This document shows, one piece after another, positions 41,962-53,400 of a DNA stretch of 64,000 bases. The stretch is from Zychaea mexicana (lineage: Eukaryota > Mucoromycota > Mucoromycetes > Mucorales > Lichtheimiaceae), in NCBI RefSeq assembly GCF_025766255.1, contig NW_026516668.1:744001-808000 (forward strand), read 5' to 3'. A program made the translations under genes and the position numbers. The number at the start of each line of letters is the position of its first letter. Positions within the stretch are counted from its first letter, which is position 1. Below the pieces are notes generated by a model, which saw only the letters and a list, made by a program, of their open reading frames with translations, was not told the DNA's origin and searched no databases.

Positions 41962-44433
41962 ATGGAAGCAGTCGACACTAGCGGCCGTCCGTTTTCTTTG
42001 CCGTCCCCAACATCACCGTCGCTTGCAGCCGCCGCGCGAGAAGACAGCAACGGCAGCAACAGTAACACAACATCAACGACAATTCCAAAGAAACGGCCGT
42101 CAAAATCCCATGTTCCTGCAGCATGTGTAAGCGGATATGAGTGCGTTGTCGTTTTTGACGTGGAGAGGGTTTAGGGGATTACAGAATTACATGCGAAAAT
42201 GCGTGTGTGTCGGTATACGCATATGCAGCAAGCATGGTTCCAGAGACCACTCAAAGACAAAGAGCCGCAACTCTTCTCCTTGCTCCTTTACTCGAAACGA
42301 AAGGATGATTTGTTGACATGTATTATTCTATTTTCCCTTTTTCTTCTGTACAGGTTAACTGCCAGAAAGCACATTTAGCTTGCGAAGGTAGAAAATACAT
42401 TCTTCTATAAAGAAAGAGGAGGCGAAGGATCGTGAGCAAGAGCAAAAATACTGAGACTATGACCTTTATAGTTGCACGACCTTGTAAGCGATGTGTGCAG
42501 TCGGGACGAGAAGATACCTGTTTTGACGTACAGCATAAAAAGCGGGGAAGACCGAGACGACGGGATCGACAGCAAAATGGATCAGGGACCCCATCATCCT
42601 TGGACGAGTCAACGTATCCATCCTCATCATCGCCACTGTCTTCGGCAATGGCAGCAACAGTGCGATCAGCGGGTACACTCGCACCAGGGCTCGTCCGGTC
42701 CTCGTTTTCCATGACCCGACCTCCAGGCGATCAAGGTGGCGACAAGGATCCGATGGAAAAGACAATGATCACAGTAAGCCTTCAGAGAGAGAGAGAGAGA
42801 GAGAAGTGGGCGGGGGGTAATTGACTTGGGGGAAAGTTTCCATGGAAACTAATTTCCTAATGCGAAAGCTTATTCTGTCCATGGATGTTTGCTGCGCACG
42901 AGTGTCAGACGAGTCGTTGGATCTACTCGGCATATATCCTCACGAATTTGCACACCGCTCATTGTACGACTTTATTCTGCCACAACACGCTGACCGCCTG
43001 GCGCGGATCCATCGATGTTTGCTCGACAATGCCAACCGTCAGGAGAAACGGCTTCCGCCGACCCAGCGCACGACATCCGAGTGCTTTTCATCCACATCAC
43101 CCAGCTTGTTGACCAACATTGCCAATGGCTCGTTGACGCTCAAGGAGCCACTTGAATTCAAGACTTCAAACGGGTCGCACATTGAGTTGCAGGCTCGGTT
43201 TTATCTAGGCGGTGGACTGGGCTCGGATCTTTTTGTACCATCTTCATTAGAGCGCCTGTATATTGTATGTCTTGCCACTGCAGACCAGGCACCATCACAA
43301 CAGCAGCAGCAGCAGCAACATATTAGTTCTGCTGCACCTACTCCCGCTACTCTTCCATCTGTTGTGGCACCTCTTCAACAGCATAGTCACCATCATCGTC
43401 AGCACCATCCGCTTATGATCACCACTTCTCCTCCCACAATCACATCAACTTCGAACCCTGTAATTGCATACCACCCTGATACTGTCTTTAATCCAACCAC
43501 GGCAGTAGCCAGCCCTACTACTACTACTACTACTACTACCAGCACGTCCAACGCACCAATTACATCCCTTTTAGAGCATACTTCCATTCCTCCAGCTGTT
43601 CAAGCATTGGTAAATATTCAGCGTAGAAGGTTATTTGAGAGAAGGACCAAACTGACCGAGAGAGCAATTCTGTAGTTTTGTACATCCGAGCCTGTAACTA
43701 CTACGTCTGCTACAAGAAGAACAACAACAGCACCAGCAGCGGTATCAGGCACCAGTAGCCACGACATTGATTACATGTTAACCCATACGACATCCTCACC
43801 CATCTATTCACCAGCAAGCCCTTCAAGTGCCATGCTCGACGATCGAGAAATCGATACGATTGCTATGCAACAACAACCTGTAAGTTTTGCTCTATAAATC
43901 ATCATCCTCATAACCGTAATGTACATCGTCATTCTCATCCTCACAAGTCATCCTCCTACTCTTCTCCACCACGCGTCTTAAATACCGCTACCACAACTAC
44001 TCCTGTTGGCTCACCGTCACCGTCCTCGTCATCGCTACAAGAAGATGATGCTGCTTCAAGAACTTCACGACCTGTTGGAACTCCACGCGTAAAACTACCG
44101 CGACCGGAAGATCGTTTGCTGGCAGCAGCAGCAACCGAAGAAGACGACCGTCAAAGACGAAGGGATAGCAAGGACCACATGGCATGGGATCATCCACGCG
44201 AAATGTATCTGCGAGAAACGACGTCGAGTCGCTTATTATCAGCACAAGCAAACTCGGTTATGGGAAGCTGGTTTCCATACCAGTCACCTTCGTCTGCCAT
44301 GGTAAATGCTGTGAAAAACACGACGCCCCATCCATCCACTTCATCTTCCCTCAATCCTGTAGCAACCCATCATCGTATTCCCAGCATCCATTCTCGCATA
44401 CCAGCTTCAAGACCTTTTGTTCAAAGACGTTGA
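41962..44433 (+). CDS. Zn2Cys6 transcription factor with PAS-like domain (ERT1/AcuK-like)
   Basis: Exon 1 (from 41962, MEAVDTSGRPFSLP) ends in PAACV. The zinc cluster is assembled over three exons: AACV|NCQKAHLACE|VARPCKRCVQSGREDTC, i.e. six cysteines in the fungal binuclear pattern, followed by HKKRGRPRRRD, which looks like an AT-hook. Exon 4 (from 42869) encodes a PAS-like segment (LSMDVCCARVSDESLDLLG, then FILPQHADRLARIHRCLLDN), then Gln/His/Thr-rich sequence. A TAG at 43673 ends this frame, but the same frame stays coding afterwards. A 66-nt intron 43610-43675 (donor GTAAAT, acceptor TTCTGTAG) would remove it. The last exon region ends at 44433. The arrangement resembles gluconeogenesis regulators ERT1/AcuK; that role is inferred. 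Junctions near 43880-43960 are unresolved. Confidence 0.8.
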
Positions 44434-44877
44434 CTCATTCTCTAGCCTTAGTTCTTTTTTGTAATTTATTCAAGTTTTTACTTTCTCTTCTTCTTCCTTT
44501 TGTTGTAAACACAGTCAAAGCATAAAGTAGTACATAATCCTTCGAATCATCTCCTCTGCCCGGCATCCCTCAATCTATCTATGAGTGAGTGTGCGAGTGT
44601 GAGTGTGAGTGTGTGTGTGTGTGTGTGTTACATTATCATAAAGTTCTTTCCTGTTATCGATCATCAGTACAGATCAAGCTTTAAAGTTGTAGCTAATTGA
44701 CGTCATGCGCGCACCCTTCTCTCTATAAATGTTTGGAAAGGGCAAAAACCGCACGGAAGGCTAAAGAAAACCTTGGCTCGGCAAACCCGGCACAGATATC
44801 CTATCTCCGACGACAGTCACCAAAGCGGCCCAAATGAGTAAAAGGATGAGAAAAAGTGGGGGTGCGGGCTGGTTTGG
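44434..44877. other. Intergenic region with TG microsatellite and a TATA-like box
   Basis: Contains GAGTG/TGTG repeats (44584-44628, ending in about ten TG) and TATAAA at about 44723, roughly 155 bp upstream of the first ATG of the isomerase gene. Confidence 0.6.
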
Positions 44878-45976
44878 ATGTACCGTCATTTCATTCGTCG
44901 TTCTCTCACAACAGCAACAAGAAGCACCATGGCAAGCGCAGTTGAAGCAGGCAAAAAGTTGGCAGCTTACCAAGCCGTCAATGATTATATCACTCCCGAA
45001 CACAAGGTTGTTGGCATCGGCTCTGGATCCACCGTTGTCTATGCCGTCGAACGTATCTTGCAACGTCCCGAACTCAAGAACATTGTCTATGTACCCACTA
45101 GCTTCCAGTCCAAGCTGTTGATCATTGAAGGCGGCCTGACCATGGGCACTGTTGAACAGTAAAGTTTTCTGGAAAGGGCTTCGACCCGCGTAGTGCATAT
45201 GTAAAAAACCTGTGTGTATCTGTGGTTTTTCTTACTAACATTTTATGCTTGATTATTAAATAAAAGATACCCCGAAATCGATGTGACGATCGATGGTGCT
45301 GATGAAGTGGATGGTCAGCTCAACGCCATCAAGGGTGGTGGTGCGTGCCAGTTCCAAGAAAAAGTTGTTGCCGAGGCAGCAAAGAAGTTTGTGATTATTG
45401 CTGGTAATGAAACGGAACAAACAACCCTTGGTCAATGCATGTGATATTGAAACATTTTTTGTTTTTTTTTTAGATTACCGCAAGAAGTCCACCAAGCTCG
45501 GTACTCAGGTACGATGTCGGATTCTCCTAAAGCATTCAATCTATCGAGCTAGAAAAAAGGTGGATGGAGTACTAATCTACTTGACTCGATAGTGGCTCAA
45601 GGGTGTTCCCGTTGAGGTTGTGCCCATGACGTACAAGAGTGTCATTCGAGCGCTCGAGAACAAGCTCTCTTTGAAGCCACAGCAGGTCACTCTTCGCATG
45701 GTAAGTCTTGATGCCAGACGTTACTGCTGCTGCTGATGATGTTGATGATAACTTTTACTCGAAAAACAAAAGGCTGTGAACAAGGCCGGACCCGTTGTGA
45801 CGGATAATGGCAACTTTGTGGTGGATGCCCACTTTGGCGCAATCGAGGACCCTACGGCTTTGTTGAAGGAAATCAAGCTGTTGACGGGCGTTTATGAAGT
45901 TGGCTTGTTTTGCAACATGGCAGAGACGGCCTACTTTGGTGAAGCCGATGGCACTGTGAGCACGCTTAAAAAGTAG
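44878..45976 (+). CDS. RKI1: Ribose-5-phosphate isomerase A
   Basis: Interconverts ribose-5-phosphate and ribulose-5-phosphate in the non-oxidative pentose phosphate pathway. Five exons; RpiA landmarks are [14 protein letters not shown] (phosphate-binding loop), [30 protein letters not shown] (catalytic Asp/Glu/Lys region), [10 protein letters not shown], and [14 protein letters not shown] near the end. Two in-frame starts are possible: 44878 ([12 protein letters not shown], basic and possibly organelle-targeting) and 44929 ([10 protein letters not shown], the usual cytosolic form). The conserved part begins after the second. One very short exon (about 45473-45508) encodes the DYRKKS region. 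Length fits the family. Confidence 0.95.
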
Positions 45977-46940
45977 TATGTTAGTCCAACAAAAACACCA
46001 TCATCACTTCATGCTACGTGGGAAAGGTACAAGAGAGAAAGGGAAAGAGAGAGAGGAAAATTCATATTGTACATATAATAAGACTGTTGAAAACTGGGTT
46101 CCTGGAAAAACGTTCGTGCCGCTTAAAAGTCCTTTGTACTTGGTGAGGCTGATGGTTGCATCAAATGTAAAATACGAGAATCGCGGGGGGATAGGAGTGG
46201 GCCACCACTACCACCACCGCGCCACTTTTTTTTTTCTTTTTCGTAAAAGTAAAAAAAAAAAAAAAAAATTAGAACTGCTGCCGGAACGCGAAATTTTTAT
46301 TCATTCTTTTTGACCGTGCGCGCGAGGCACTGAAGAAAAGAAAAAAAAAAATGCGCGACCATAGAAAATCGGAAATCCCGATCCTCTCATTCCCGCGTGC
46401 GCGCGTGTTTTTTTGTCGGCATTATTTTTTTAGCAACAGATTTTTTTTAAAGAAAAAAAAATTGACGCGATAAAGACACACGAGCTTTTAAGGTTTGAAA
46501 AGAATTTATGTAAGGCTAAAGAGAAGAGGAAGAGAGAGAGAGAGAGAGCATGATTCTCATGACTGTACAGAATAAGAGTGTGAAGTGAAGAAGAAGAAGA
46601 AGAAAGGGAGAAGGCCACGTCGACAATTAGAAAGAGGAACTACGTAGAAAAATGTGTGGTGGATATGAGTTGCTATTGCTGCGTGTTGCTGGTGCTGGTG
46701 ATTTGCGAGGAGTCCCGTCCCTACATCAAGCGTTGCCCGTTGGTGGAGAAAAGAGAAAAAGTAAATACAGAAAAAAGAAAAGAAAAGAAAATGATATTGA
46801 ATTCGCTGTTGCTGTTGTTGTTGTTGTTGAAGGTGCGTGTTGCTGTGCGTGCGTGCGTTTGTGCTGGTGATAATGGGTGGTTGGCTGTGGTGGTTGTAGT
46901 GGCAGAGTAGACGAGGTTGTGGTTTGCAAAGGGAAGCAAT
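45977..46940. other. Intergenic region between isomerase and histone H1 3' ends
   Basis: Convergent 3' regions. Low-complexity DNA: a poly-A run near 46248-46267, CG-rich alternations (GTGCGCGCGAGG, GCGTGCGCGCGTG) near 46315-46410, a GA run near 46530, and TTG/CTG triplets near 46805-46835. No supported gene. Confidence 0.6.
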
Positions 46941-47924
46941 TTATGCCTTGGTAGCTTTTGACTTGGTGGCAGCAGCCTTCTTAGGTGCGGCCTTCTTGGC
47001 TGGTGCCTTCTTGGTAGCAGCAGCAGCAGCAGCAGCCTTCTTAGGTGCAGCCTTCTTAGCAGGAGCCTTCACACCAGCCTTCTCGGTAGTCGACGACTTC
47101 TTGGTGGGTGTCTTCTTGGCGGGTGCAGCCTTCTTGGTCGCAGCGGCGCTCTTCTTTGCGGGTGCAGCCTTCTTGGTGGTGGTGGTGGTGGTGGTGGCAG
47201 CGGCGGCCTTCTTTGCAGGTGCAGCCTTCTTTGCAGGAGCGGCCTTCTTGGTAGGAGCAGCCTTCTTGGGCGCAGCCTTCTTGGCGGCAGGCTTCTTTGC
47301 AGTCTTCTTTTCCTTGTCGGCAGCAGCCTTCTTTTCAGGCTTGGCGAGCTTGACGGTACCAGACATACCTGAAAATCAAACAACAATAGCTGCCTTTTAG
47401 TTCCTCGTTCTCTTTCATTCCGTCGCCATTTCCCTTTTCCTTCCCCTTCCTCAGCTGAGCGTGTGCCAGAAACAAAAAAACGACCACATGAAACGGTCAC
47501 GGGAAGGAGTGAGCACAACTTACCCTTGGGGAGAACAAAGGCACCCTTGGTCACGCCACGCTTGATGGCAGCGTTGATTTGGGTATCAAAGTGCGAGCCG
47601 GGAGTGAGCTTGTAGTTGGCAAGGATGTACTTCTTGATGGCCGGTCTGGAGCTACCCTTGCGTTCCTTCAGAGCGAGGATGGCGGCTAGTGGTTGTTCAC
47701 ACATAAAGAGAGGATCAGTCATCGATGTTCATGTTACGAAACTACGTTTTCCTTTCGCCTTTTACCTTTGATCATAGCCTCGTACTAAAAATGCAAATGA
47801 AGTGGAAGATACATTTAGCATACATTCGCTTTTATCCAAGACATCTGAGCAGTAGTGTCAAACTTACGGTGGGGTGGTCAGCCTTCTTGGCGGGAGTGGT
47901 AGCTTTCTTAGCAGCAGGGGCCAT
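46941..47924 (-). CDS. Linker histone H1
   Basis: Four exons close in phase: 47924-47868, 47784-47766 (only 19 nt), 47685-47524 and 47368-46941, giving 221 aa. The short N-tail MAPAAKKATTPAKK is followed by the globular winged-helix H15 domain (HPTYEAMIKAAILALKERKG, then SRPAIKKYILANYKL, then INAAIKRGVTKGAFVLPKG). A long C-tail of Lys/Ala/Pro repeats (KKAAPAKK-type) ends KSKATKA. It binds linker DNA at the nucleosome and compacts chromatin. The upstream region is CT-rich with a TATA box. A Thr run inside the tail comes from an ACC repeat. Confidence 0.96.
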
Positions 47925-48040
47925 TGCGATATACGTTGTTGTGGTTGAAGGTGGTGTTCGTGGTGGTAGAGGGAGAAAGTGAGTAAAAGAAAGAAGAAAA
48001 GAAAGGGAAAAAAAAGGCAAACGTGCAAAAAACCCTATGC

Positions 48041-48048
48041 TTTATATA
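48041..48048 (-). promoter_or_regulatory. TATA box of the histone H1 gene
   Basis: TATATAAA on the minus strand, about 117 bp upstream of the H1 ATG at 47924, with CT-rich DNA between on the coding strand. Position and sequence fit a core promoter. Confidence 0.5.
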
Positions 48049-48497
48049 CGCTTTCTGTTTTTGTCCTTGAATGGTCGGCCCTTGATTTTGCTCTATCTTT
48101 TTCCTATTCCGTTTCTCTCTGTGGGTTTTTTCCTTCCTTTTTTTTTTCGCGTTCGTGTTTGCGGCACTCCCTCTCTTTCTCTGCCTCTTTCTCCCCCACC
48201 CCCCATCTTTCCCTTTACTTTTCACCCTCCCCCCCCCAGACCCACCACTCCTATTTTCTACTTCTGCTGGATCATTGTAACACGCGCGTCGTCCCATACA
48301 TAAGTAGCAATTGATTATAGAGAGAGAGAGAGAGAGAGAGACAGTCGGTCGATCCAACCGGCATTGGACAGTATCAAAATTTTATTGTTCATGGGATCAT
48401 ATCGCTTTTCTTTTTTTTCTTTTTCTTTTTGGTGCATAGTAGAAAATGGTGCAATTGTGTTTTGTAGGAGAAAATATACAGTAAAAGGGTGTGTGTA

Positions 48498-50456
48498 CTA
48501 GATGAGCATTTCACGCTGGCCCCGCCGTCGTTGTTCACGAGCACGTTCAACCTCTAAAGCGCGTGCGCTCAGTGTCGATCCTGTGAGCGCTGCACGCGAC
48601 GGTAATGTCATAAACTTGGGCATAGGTCTTTGCTCCAAGTCAAGTGAGATGTTGATCGCTGATAAAAAGCATTAGACATTTCCCTTTCCCCAAAAAGAAA
48701 TTTGGAATCCCGATTTTACTTTTTTTTTTTTTTTTTTTTACCTGCTTGCAAATGTTCGATCCATGATATCATCTCTACGTGTGACGATAAGCGGAGGAGC
48801 ATTTGAGGACCATGTGCTGTTGTCAGTCTTAGAACAAACGGCCGTTTGGTGTAGTCCCACGCACGTCCTGCCTCGGCCCCTGCAAGAGAAATCGTCGCCA
48901 GCGGCGAGTAGTAGTAGCGGTTCCATTGGGAAAGCGGTAACCGGGTTGCCAGCAAGGGTTGCCTACCCAACAGCCGATACCGGTTGCCATGGCTATGGTT
49001 GTCACCATGGGGTGGTGCTCGATAGATCCGCAGGATTGTCCCCCACACTTCTACATACAGCTTTCTATTTGCACCAAAGGCTTAGTTCCAAGTTTTTGGT
49101 TCGTTTATTAGAGAGAATGCCATGAATATTTACCTCCACGATCGCCATCGTGTTCGGATGCCCGGCGCATCTTGCTCGCGTTTAATGTACACGTGACCCA
49201 TCTTATACACCGTGCATTTATACGGCGGTAACTCTTCTCGACCTTCTTCTTCGCGTGGGATAATGCACGACTTGCACTTTTCCCATCGCTTCATGAGTGC
49301 TGTGTCAAGGTAATCGGGCGGCGGTGACGATAACACAATTAATGATCGTCGTTGTTGTGGCGGTTGTGGAACAAGTGTAGATGCTGGACTTGCTGGCCTA
49401 TTAGGGGTAGTAGTAGTAGTAGCATTGTCCTCGGATGATGGTACGGCCGCTCCTACTGAAGAACGATTAACCAGGTACGCGGGCATAGACAGGGGTCGAG
49501 GGACCCGGGATATTAAATTTCGTGGCTGGCGTGGTACAACCAATCCGGGCCGTCCTTCGCGCGATGTTACTGCTGTTACTGTTTGTTGTTTGGGCGTTGC
49601 ATTGGTTGTTGATGTTGATGAGGGTGACAATGTTGATGCGTTGTTGGATGCTGATGATGTGGATGATGGAGAGTGGTTGTAGTAAGGCGGCGGATGGTCT
49701 AGATCATTTAGATTGCTGTGGTAACTGCTCGCAGTAGTGGTATTGCTGTCTTGCTCTTCCTCGTCTTCTTCCTCCAGTGCAGCCGTAATGGTGCTGTCAC
49801 TGAATGTGGATAAAAACGACGATCGAACTGAAACTTTTCCCTTGCTATCTGCCAATTTTGAAAGAGGCGGCGGAGTCGGAGGCGATGAGGATGTCCGGCT
49901 CCATGCCGAAGAGGTGGAATAAAAGCTGGGCATTGCATAGCGATCGAAAGCTTCGATGGCACGGAGAATGTTCTTTTGTTCTTGCTCGGTGGTAATCAAA
50001 GATGAGCTGTTGGTATCGTTATAGATGGAGGATGGGCTGCTAGGCGATGGTAATGCATCTGTTGTTGCTGTTGCAGGCGCTGCAATGACAGTGAGCCCCT
50101 TATAGCTCATGTGAGCTTGTATGGAGCGCACACACTGACTAAGCCGGCGGCATTCATCTGGATTGTATATGCCGACATTTGCAAAATCGCTGGGATCTTT
50201 CATCATCAGTAGTCGAAATATATCGACCTGTGCACCGTTAAACGCGGGTATAAGATGCTCCAGACTCAGGTGCGTGAGGATGATTGATGGGAGGCTGGCT
50301 GTTGTGTTGTTGTTGTTGTTGTTGTTGTTGCATATTTAAGAAAAAGATAAATCCTTTTAGTTCTCTTCCTTTTCCAAGTCTTGTTTCAGAGCTGTTACCT
50401 AGCAACGAATAATCGTTTCCATGGTGGATCTCGAGTGGTGGAGGGATGACAACCAT
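48498..50456 (-). CDS. PH-domain protein, fungal, function unknown
   Basis: Exon 1 50456-50399 (MVVIPPPLEIHHGNDYSLL), then a 100-nt intron (50398-50299) containing the CAA repeat, then a long exon to about 49134 and two more to stop 48498. The N-terminal block (LTHLSLEHLIPAFNGAQVDI, then MKDPSDFANVGIYNPDECRR) is conserved-looking. The middle is Ser/Thr/Pro-rich and probably disordered. The C-terminal PH domain begins near YKCTVYKMGHVYIKRE and includes KLYVEVWGTILRIYR and a final helix HVEMISWIEHLQAAINISLDLEQRPMP, with a basic Arg-rich end. Likely membrane- or cortex-associated through phosphoinositides. Similar to uncharacterised PH proteins of other fungi; no gene name assigned. Confidence 0.82.
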
Positions 50457-53400
50457 CTAATAACTTCCAAAGACAGAGAGAAAGAGAGGGTACTGCAAAG
50501 GGTAAACGGAGCAAGTATAGAAGAAGTAGTAGCAGTAAGCAGTAGTAGAAGAAGTGGTATAAAAACGATAGCGAGAAAAAGGACCAAAAAAAACCAAAAC
50601 AAGGAGAAAGAGAAAGAGTACAAAGACTTGCCGAGGATCCGAGGAAGCTGTGCTAGAAGAAAGTCTCAGGTATCTAATTCGCCTCCGCGTGATTGTGCGA
50701 TGGGCTTTTTGCTTTTGTGCAGCAGCAGCCAGCTCCTCTCACATCAAGGATGATGCCGCTGCTGATGACTCGTTAGTGCCGGGTCATTTTTTCGTCTCGA
50801 TAAGGCATAGATGGTCCGTGATTTTGAACCTTCTCTTGCCGTCGCCTTTCTCCTTTTCCTTTTCGCTTCTTCCACGAAAACAATCTCAAACTTGTATCAT
50901 CATAGTCAGAACGCTATAAATAACCTTCTTCTTCTTCTTCTACTTGACGCACGAAAACATTTGGCATAGCCGTGTGGCACACTCGCAGTCTATTATTAAT
51001 AATGAGAGCAAGTGAGGGGGCGTGTCTTACATCCGTGAGAATCTGCGTACTGTACATGGAATGCGTAGATCTTTTTACTCTTCTCACTTTTTTGTTGCTG
51101 GTTGCTGCACCTCTCCTTCTTCATGTTGCACAATTTTAGCCAGCAAAAACGTCACATTTATCAACAGCACCAGTAGCAACAACAACAGCTCAATGTTTTG
51201 CTGCTGTTCCAAGTCTTTGTGTGGAGCAATTTTTTTTTTTTTTGGTGGTGATCCACATTACCGTATTTGCTTTTTTAGGTTAATACTAAAAAAGAAGCGA
51301 AAACTCAGACTAGACTTGTTGATCCCAGAGAGAAATGAAAAGAAGAAAAGTCTGGTAACGACCACGTGAAAACTTCATTCACAGCCAAAAAAAAAAAAAA
51401 AACTTCTTTCTGCAAAGGGTTGTGGTTGCGTATCTGATATATGCTATCACTTGGAGGCCTTCCCTTGTGTCATTGTTATCATCCGCTGCAAAGACATTTG
51501 TGTGCGTGTGGGGCCTCTTGGTCTTTTTCACCAGGGACAAAATTGCAATGGAACCGGTCAAAAGAGATGTGCACAGGTATAAATGACCGGGTGGAGCCGA
51601 TCCACCAGAAAGAAGAAGAAAATTCATTATGAGAGGGTTCATGCATGGAGCAAAACATACACAGACACGCGCCCTCTTTCTAAGTCGTGTAGGCATCGTG
51701 TTTTTGGAGTGGAAAGTACCGGAGTGCTTCATAGTAGAAATGCATATCATGCAGTAAGTAGAGTCAAAAAGCTTATGATGACTAGAAGAATTCGCGAGCT
51801 GGTTTTCCAAGCTTTTCCTAATCGGTCTTAAATTCCATTATGCAAAGCATCACGGTTGATTCTTGCTTCTCAGGCGATCTTTTGCGTCCTTTTTCTTGGA
51901 TGTGCAAATGCGCGAGTGCGACTGGAGAGAGCCGCATAGCTTTTTTTTTGTCATCGAGATTCTTTCTTTACAATGAGCGACATGTTCCATAAACAGCTTC
52001 TAAAGAGATATTAAGCGAAGCATAATTTGTTATGACGTAATACGAATTATTGACGCCATGATTAGTTCAGGCAAAAATCCAAAAAAAATGGATACGTGCC
52101 CTCACGGAAGAAAGCGATGATGATCATCTGGATTTGAGACAGTGCATTGCATAGGTTTTAAGTTACTTGAACATATCAACGGCAGCCATATAACCTTTGA
52201 TAAGAAACCCCAACCTCGATGACCGATTTTCGGCTCCAAACAAATGCATACACAGATACGTGCATGAGTAAGAACGAATGAAAACCGTCGCATTTATTAT
52301 TTTTCTTCTCGACATTGTGGCTACAACACACTCAAAGTCTTATAGCTGCTACTGCAGCAGCTACTTACATCTGGTAGGGAATCTTTTGTATATACGATAA
52401 GAAGCTAACTTTTGGTTTTGGGGATGCAACAACGTACGGTTGTTACGCAATGATACAGTATACCATCGTCATGCAAGTATTAATCGTTGCTGTTATATGA
52501 TGGAGTATACATAGCAGTAAAACCAAAATAAAAGACAAAATTGACATGACGCATGCATCTGTGTACTCCTACTTCCGACGATACTCACTGTGTGCTATCT
52601 TCAAGAATCTAGATCCTGCAGCATCATCCCGATGTGCGAGCCTGATAGTTTATGTGGCATTTAAAAACTTAGGTGGGTGCATACCAAGGAGATCTTCCCA
52701 CGATGCGATAAGCAGATGTCTTTTCCCTTCCTCATAATCACTGGCCTACATACATAACAACGGCCCAATCAAGCCGTTACAGAGTAGTGGCTTTGTGTCA
52801 TGTTGCAGTTCGAGGCATACTGGATCGAGCTTTTTGACGTTAGTTGATCAACTAACTTTTTTTGTGATGCAATTCACTAGACATCACATGACAGAAAATA
52901 GTCATCCAAACACTTATTTCATTGTTATTCCCTAGAAGCTAGTAATAAGGATGCCAAGAAAAGACTGAGTGCACCACTGAAAGACTGTTTTCAGGTGTGC
53001 ATTTGAGGGCGGGTACTTCTTATCAACACAGCGCGCTAACTACCTTTGGCAACAGTTCTCGACACTTCTTCACATTTGTATGTGAGTCTGGCAGTGTTAG
53101 TCGTTGTATCACTTTTCTATACTATCATATATGTTCTCTGCTCTGATGAGACTAGGGCTCTCACAGAGAACGACGAGCAGAGAAGCCGCTACTACCAAAG
53201 TGGATATTCTGGCAAAAGTCGTCAAGTATCGATCTCGATACATTTCTGCAACTGATTCAGAACCTGCTCCAGAGGAGACCCTCCTCTAGATGCACACGCG
53301 AGTATGCTCGTTCCCATTAACCGTTCCCTCTTTCTTTTATTTTCTCTTATCAAATTCTTTAAAGTAGTTTCTCAACACTTTCACCATCGATGATATGCAT

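Noticed and set aside
42821..42868. Upstream part of the 284-codon ORF as a separate gene start
   Set aside because: The codons before 42869 read poorly and contain an acceptor (GCGAAAG); the coding part is exon 4 of the Zn2Cys6 gene.
46924..47400. Plus-strand Ala/Phe-rich ORF of 158 codons
   Set aside because: It is the antisense reading of the Lys/Ala-rich histone H1 tail.
50238..50456. Poly-Gln protein of 72 aa
   Set aside because: The CAA repeat lies in the first intron of the PH-domain gene; removing it joins two clearly coding exons in phase.
51379..51810. 143-codon minus-strand ORF
   Set aside because: Begins in ordinary AT-rich DNA, ends in a poly-A/T run, and has no domain or homologous flavour.
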